DNA of 64,000 bases from CAYNRE01 sp964399535 (lineage in GTDB: Bacteria; Planctomycetota; Planctomycetia; Pirellulales; CAYNRE01), in the NCBI GenBank assembly GCA_964399535.1, contig CAYNRE010000076.1, forward strand, positions 186,001 to 250,000, given 5' to 3'. The notes beneath the pieces are model-generated. The model did no database searches, was not told the origin of the DNA, and saw only the letters and a list, made by a program, of their open reading frames with translations. A program made the translations under genes and the position numbers. This document shows, in pieces, positions 60,751 through 64,000 of this stretch (its first letter is position 1; each line of letters opens with the position of its first letter).

Positions 60751-61920
60751 GTGAACTCGATCCGAACCATGATCGTGGTGACCGTCTTGGCGGCGGTCGG
60801 ATACGGACTTTATGTCTCGCTGCACAAGTCGCCTCCGGCGCCACCACCGGCCGGGGCCGAAGGCCAAGAGCTAACCGAAGCACCGCTGGTGCAGTTGCCG
60901 CCGGAACCGGGGCCTCCCGGTGTGGGGTTACCGCCGGCACCGGACATGGGCGCGGAAATGGCCCCCCCCTACGAGCCCGCGCCCGCGGCACCCTCGGCCG
61001 AATCGACCGGCGCGCCGGAAGCTCCGCCGTTCGCCGACGAGGCTCCCCCTTACACCGCGGAAGCCCTTCCCTCGGCCGAGCAGGCCGCCCCCTACCCGGC
61101 CGAGCCCGCGTACGACGCCACGGCCGCCGCCTATGCGGGCGAGGCCGCGCTCCCGGCCGGGTCCGAGCCGCTTTCCACCGAACCGGCCGCCGCCTGGCAG
61201 GACGAGGCCACGGGCGGCGCGGAGTACCAGACCCTGCTCGACGCGATCAATGGCCTGCTCGACGCCAACCGGCTGGCCGATGCCCAGCTCGAGCTGTCGC
61301 GGTGGTACGACGATCCAAGGCTCGCGCCCGAGGAACAAACCGCGGTGCTTCAACTGCTCGACCAGTTGACCGGAACGGTCATTTACTCGACCGAGCACTA
61401 TCTCGAGCCGCCCTACGAAGTGCAGCCGGGCGACTCGATCGACCGCATCGCCGAGCGTTACCAGGTGCCCTGGCAACTGCTGGCCAAGATCAACGGCGTT
61501 TCCGATCCCAGCCAACTGGCCGTGGGCCAGCAACTCAAGGTGCTGCAAGGTCCCTTTAGCGCGTACATTGAGCTGAACAAACACCGGCTCACGCTCTGGC
61601 TCAACGGTCGCTATGCCGGCCGATTCACGATCGGCACGGGGCTCGACCAGATGATGCCCGAGGGAGAACTGGTGGTGCTCGACAAGCAGGAGAACCCCGC
61701 CTACCAGGGTTCCGATGTCATCTTCGACGCCAACGACCCAAACAATCCGCTCGGCGAGCGCTGGATTGACCTGGGCAATCATTTTGGAATCCACGGCACA
61801 AACGATCTGTCGGCCGTGGGCCAAGACACCGCGCGCGGCTGCATCCGTCTTTCGCCGACCGATGTGGAAGACGTGTACGACTCGCTGGTCGCCGGCAGCC
61901 GGATCATGATTCGCCGCTAG
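60751..61920 (+). CDS. LysM-containing L,D-transpeptidase (YkuD family)
   Basis: This 389-residue protein starts at a GTG at 60751 with GGAGG 6 bases upstream. After a membrane anchor (about 5-25) comes a long Ala/Pro/Glu low-complexity region (about 28-150), a short helical region, a LysM domain (about 220-268: YEVQPGDSIDRIAERYQVP) and a YkuD domain (about 270-389). The catalytic motif is HGTNDLSAVGQDTARGCIRL with His about 348 and Cys364; the usual Ser before Gly-Cys is Ala. It would cross-link or anchor to peptidoglycan through 3-3 links, consistent with murA in this window. The gene starts divergently from the oxoprolinase. Confidence 0.93.
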   Translation: MNSIRTMIVVTVLAAVGYGLYVSLHKSPPAPPPAGAEGQELTEAPLVQLPPEPGPPGVGLPPAPDMGAEMAPPYEPAPAAPSAESTGAPEAPPFADEAPPYTAEALPSAEQAAPYPAEPAYDATAAAYAGEAALPAGSEPLSTEPAAAWQDEATGGAEYQTLLDAINGLLDANRLADAQLELSRWYDDPRLAPEEQTAVLQLLDQLTGTVIYSTEHYLEPPYEVQPGDSIDRIAERYQVPWQLLAKINGVSDPSQLAVGQQLKVLQGPFSAYIELNKHRLTLWLNGRYAGRFTIGTGLDQMMPEGELVVLDKQENPAYQGSDVIFDANDPNNPLGERWIDLGNHFGIHGTNDLSAVGQDTARGCIRLSPTDVEDVYDSLVAGSRIMIRR

Positions 61921-61957
61921 CTGGCCCCCCTGAAAGGCTTTCTCTCCAGGGGCTAGC
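61916..61957 (+). terminator. Hairpin after the L,D-transpeptidase gene
   Basis: GCTAG (61916-61920) plus CCCCTG (61927-61932) can pair with CAGGGG (61947-61952) plus CTAGC (61953-61957) across a 14-base loop; the stem includes the stop codon. No T-run follows. It is a possible transcription-end structure. Confidence 0.4.
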
Positions 61958-62200
61958 ACGACGCGCCGGCTTTGGCTCTCGCCCGCCCGTTGCCGCTCTT
62001 GGGAACTCTCGGGCCCGCCTGTTGGCTCGGGCCATGCGAAACCCATCTTGGGGCGGCTAGCCGAGGGCGCCTTCGAATGGTATACGAGGGCCTGGCCGGG
62101 CCGATTGGCGCCGGCCGGAAGGCGGCGCGTCGAGCCGCGCTCCGCGTCGCGGCCCTTGCGCCTCTTGCATCCGGTGGGATTGGGAAGGATTGGTTTGGCC

Positions 62201-62752
62201 ATGTACGACCGCGCCGCGCTGATCGCGTTGTTTCGAGAGAAGGCTCTCAAGTTCGGCGATTTCACCCTCGCCTCGGGCAAGAAAGCCAAGTTCTACCTCG
62301 ACGCCAAGCAAGTGATTCTGGATGCCCAGGGGGCGCGCCTGGTGGGCGAAGGAATCCTCGACCTGCTGGTCGACCAGATGCCCCGGGCCGTGGGAGGCAT
62401 GTCGATCGGGGCCGACCCGATTACGGCCTCGATCGTGGCGCTAGCCGGTGTGCGGGGGTTGCCCCTGGTGGGTTTCATGGTCCGCAAGGAACCCAAGGGG
62501 CACGGCACCAATCAATACATCGAGGGGCCCGTACGCCCTGGCGATGAAGTAGTAATTGTCGAAGACGTGGTCACCACGGGCGGCTCGTCGCTCCTGGCGA
62601 TCGAACGGGCCGAAGCCTATGGACTCAAAGTACGCAGCGTGATCGCCCTGGTCGATCGGCTCGAAGGGGGCCGCGAAAACTTCGCCGCCCGTGGTTACCC
62701 GCTCACCACGCTGCTTACGGTTCGCGACCTGGGCGTGGAGCCGGCCGCCTAG
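62201..62752 (+). CDS. pyrE: Orotate phosphoribosyltransferase
   Basis: This is a 183-residue protein. I chose the ATG at 62201 (AAGGA is about 12 bases upstream); the frame reaches further back through non-conserved sequence. Conserved features are FTLASGKKAKFYLDAKQV at the N-terminus, the flexible loop RKEPKGHGTNQYIEG and the PRPP-binding motif VVIVEDVVTTGGSSL. It makes orotidine 5'-monophosphate in pyrimidine synthesis. It is monocistronic and converges on the radical SAM gene. Confidence 0.95.
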   Translation: MYDRAALIALFREKALKFGDFTLASGKKAKFYLDAKQVILDAQGARLVGEGILDLLVDQMPRAVGGMSIGADPITASIVALAGVRGLPLVGFMVRKEPKGHGTNQYIEGPVRPGDEVVIVEDVVTTGGSSLLAIERAEAYGLKVRSVIALVDRLEGGRENFAARGYPLTTLLTVRDLGVEPAA

Positions 62753-62760
62753 CCCGGTGG

Positions 62761-62789
62761 GGGGCGCGGCCGATTCGGCCCAACGCCCC
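62761..62789. terminator. Hairpin between convergent pyrE and radical SAM genes
   Basis: GGGGCG (62761-62766) pairs with CGCCCC (62784-62789), with an inner GGCC/GGCC pair. It sits in the 53-base gap between the two convergent stops and could serve both directions; no T-run is present. Confidence 0.4.
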
Positions 62790-62805
62790 TCGGAAACCGC
62801 GCCGT

Positions 62806-63897
62806 CTAGAACCACCGCATTTGGCCGTCGCTCCCCCGGGGTGGGCGAAATTGGCTGGGATCCAGCTCGGGCAGGCGGCGGGCCAGGCCATGCTTGCGGG
62901 CGAATACGGCAAACGTTTGCCGGATTTGTTCCGCGTAGGGCCCCTCGCCCCGATGGCGGCGGCCGAACTGCGAATCGCTCATTCGCCCACCGCGCGACTG
63001 GCGAATCAGCGCCTCGACTCGCTCGCGCCGCTCGGGTAGATGACGCTCGAGCCAGTCGCGGAATACCGGCTCGACCGTTTGCGGCAGCCTTAGCAACAGG
63101 TAGCCGGCCGCCTGGGCCCCCGCCTCGGCCGCCGCACGCAACAGCGCCGGCAGCTCGCTATCGTTCAGACCCGGAATGATCGGCGCGGTCATCACCTGCA
63201 CGGGAATGCCCGCGGCGCTCAAGCGGGCGATGGTCTCCAGCCGGGCCGCCGGCGAGGCGGTACGCGGCTCGAGCCGGCGGGTGAGCGCTTGGTCGAGGCT
63301 CGTCAGGCTCACCAGCACGTGGGCCAACCGCTTGCGGGCCAACTCGGCGAGCAAATCCAGATCGCGCGCCACGAGCGCGTTCTTGGTGATCACGCCTACA
63401 CACTGGTTGGCTTCGACCATCACTTCCAAGCAGCCACGCGTAAGCCCCCACTTGCGCTCGGCCGGCTGGTAGCAATCGGTGTTGCCCGAAAGCGAGATCA
63501 GTTCCCCCTGCCAACCCGGCCGGCAAAGTTCCTCGCGTAACAAGGCCGGCGCCTGGTGTTTGACCAGAATCTTGGTTTCGAAATCCAGCCCCGCGTTCCA
63601 CCCCAGCGGTTCGTGGCTGGGCCGCGCATAGCAGTACGCGCAGCCGTGCTCGCAGCCGCGGTAAGGGTTGATGCTCCAGCGAAAGGGAATGTCGGGGCTC
63701 TGGTTTTCCGAGAGCAGCGACCGGCTCTGGTCGGCAAAGAACTGGGTCGCAACCCGCTGCTCCGTTTGCTCGGCCAGGTCGGCCTCGTCGAGTTGGTCCC
63801 AGTCGTCCTCGCGGGTCAAGCGCTCGAAGCGGTTGTCGGGCTTCAGGTTCGAAGCCCGGCCCACCACGCGTCGCGGCTCGGGTTTCGGCTCGCTCAT
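62806..63897 (-). CDS. PA0069-family radical SAM protein
   Basis: This is a 363-residue protein. The radical SAM cluster motif is CxxxCxxC, seen in NPYRGCEHGCAYCYARPSHE. The N-terminal GRASNLKPDNRFERL matches the family's conserved NRFE segment. Later elements include LSGNTDCYQPAERKWGLTR and VQVMTAPIIPGLND. Members are often called spore photoproduct lyase-related or DNA-repair-like, but most have no proven substrate. The frame stays open upstream of the ATG to the window edge, though the family start fits residue 1 here. It needs SAM and an iron-sulfur cluster and lies convergent to pyrE. Confidence 0.93.
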   Translation of the reverse strand: MSEPKPEPRRVVGRASNLKPDNRFERLTREDDWDQLDEADLAEQTEQRVATQFFADQSRSLLSENQSPDIPFRWSINPYRGCEHGCAYCYARPSHEPLGWNAGLDFETKILVKHQAPALLREELCRPGWQGELISLSGNTDCYQPAERKWGLTRGCLEVMVEANQCVGVITKNALVARDLDLLAELARKRLAHVLVSLTSLDQALTRRLEPRTASPAARLETIARLSAAGIPVQVMTAPIIPGLNDSELPALLRAAAEAGAQAAGYLLLRLPQTVEPVFRDWLERHLPERRERVEALIRQSRGGRMSDSQFGRRHRGEGPYAEQIRQTFAVFARKHGLARRLPELDPSQFRPPRGSDGQMRWF

Positions 63898-64000
63898 ACC
63901 AGGGAACCCTCCCGGGGGGCGCGGCGCCAGCTCGGGCCAGGCCCGCCAAAGGCCTTCGGCTTCGGGCTTGCGAGCACCGCTACAAGTCGACCCATTGCGG

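Noticed and set aside
63898..64000. Upstream in-frame extension of the radical SAM protein
   Set aside because: The frame is open to the window edge but lacks a start codon, and the family's conserved N-terminal motif already lies near residue 12 of the chosen start.

Overview
The window is a 64 kb piece of a GC-rich bacterial chromosome, most likely a planctomycete of the Pirellulales type. The evidence is the mix of families: a DUF1559 protein with a prepilin-type N-terminus, a secreted formylglycine sulfatase, a BNR sialidase-like protein, two redoxin-cytochrome c-copper monooxygenase-like multidomain proteins, a MoxR/VWA pair, and TPR plus ExbB/ExbD/ExbD clusters. This is a judgement from gene content; there is no rRNA, and I saw no tRNA, CRISPR array, insertion sequence or prophage.

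Layout. 1-4.4 kb: a plus-strand run of two TPR proteins, ExbB and two ExbD proteins, probably an envelope proton-motive-force energy module. 4.6-11.5 kb: looser, less GC-rich DNA with a redoxin/cytochrome/PHM-like protein, a methyltransferase, a MOSC protein, two orphan genes and long gaps. 11.6-15.1 kb: a 14-bp tandem repeat, a XerD-type recombinase, galE and a YhaM-like nuclease. 15.2-20.2 kb: a minus-strand housekeeping run rpmE-prfA-prmC-murA-metallophosphoesterase. 20.6-24.2 kb: an SGNH hydrolase and the second redoxin/cytochrome/PHM-like protein. 24.4-27.5 kb: a small HemP-like protein, an outer-membrane barrel-like protein and TonB. 27.8-31.4 kb: Hsp20, a tiny Tyr/Pro-rich secreted protein, a sialidase-like protein and a saccharopine-dehydrogenase-like reductase. 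31.5-36.6 kb: the VWA/MoxR pair, DUF1559 and DinB. 36.8-44.2 kb: sulfatase plus serine hydrolase, a small membrane protein, a large protein with a degenerate esterase domain, and a large secreted unknown. 44.5-48.0 kb: HD hydrolase, purB and a Fur-family regulator. 48.3-52.3 kb: a tightly overlapped minus-strand run DUF4416 - WecA/MraY-like transferase - O-antigen ligase-like protein. 52.6-64 kb: RDD protein, a giant FtsX-type permease coupled to a fused 5-oxoprolinase/hydantoinase, a LysM-L,D-transpeptidase, pyrE and a PA0069-type radical SAM protein.

How the parts may work together. MurA and the L,D-transpeptidase point to a real peptidoglycan wall. ExbB/ExbD/ExbD (2.4-4.4 kb) and TonB (26.5 kb) could supply energy for outer-membrane import, and HemP next to the barrel protein suggests iron or heme as one cargo, although no TonB-dependent receptor lies in the window. 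The 48-52 kb run is probably for export or polymerisation of a cell-surface glycan. No complete novel defence or biosynthetic system stands out. The best leads are the HemP/barrel/TonB locus, the paralogous redoxin-cytochrome-PHM-like proteins, the coupled oxoprolinase/permease pair, the serine-less esterase-like protein, and a 17-bp triple repeat in front of the Fur-family gene.
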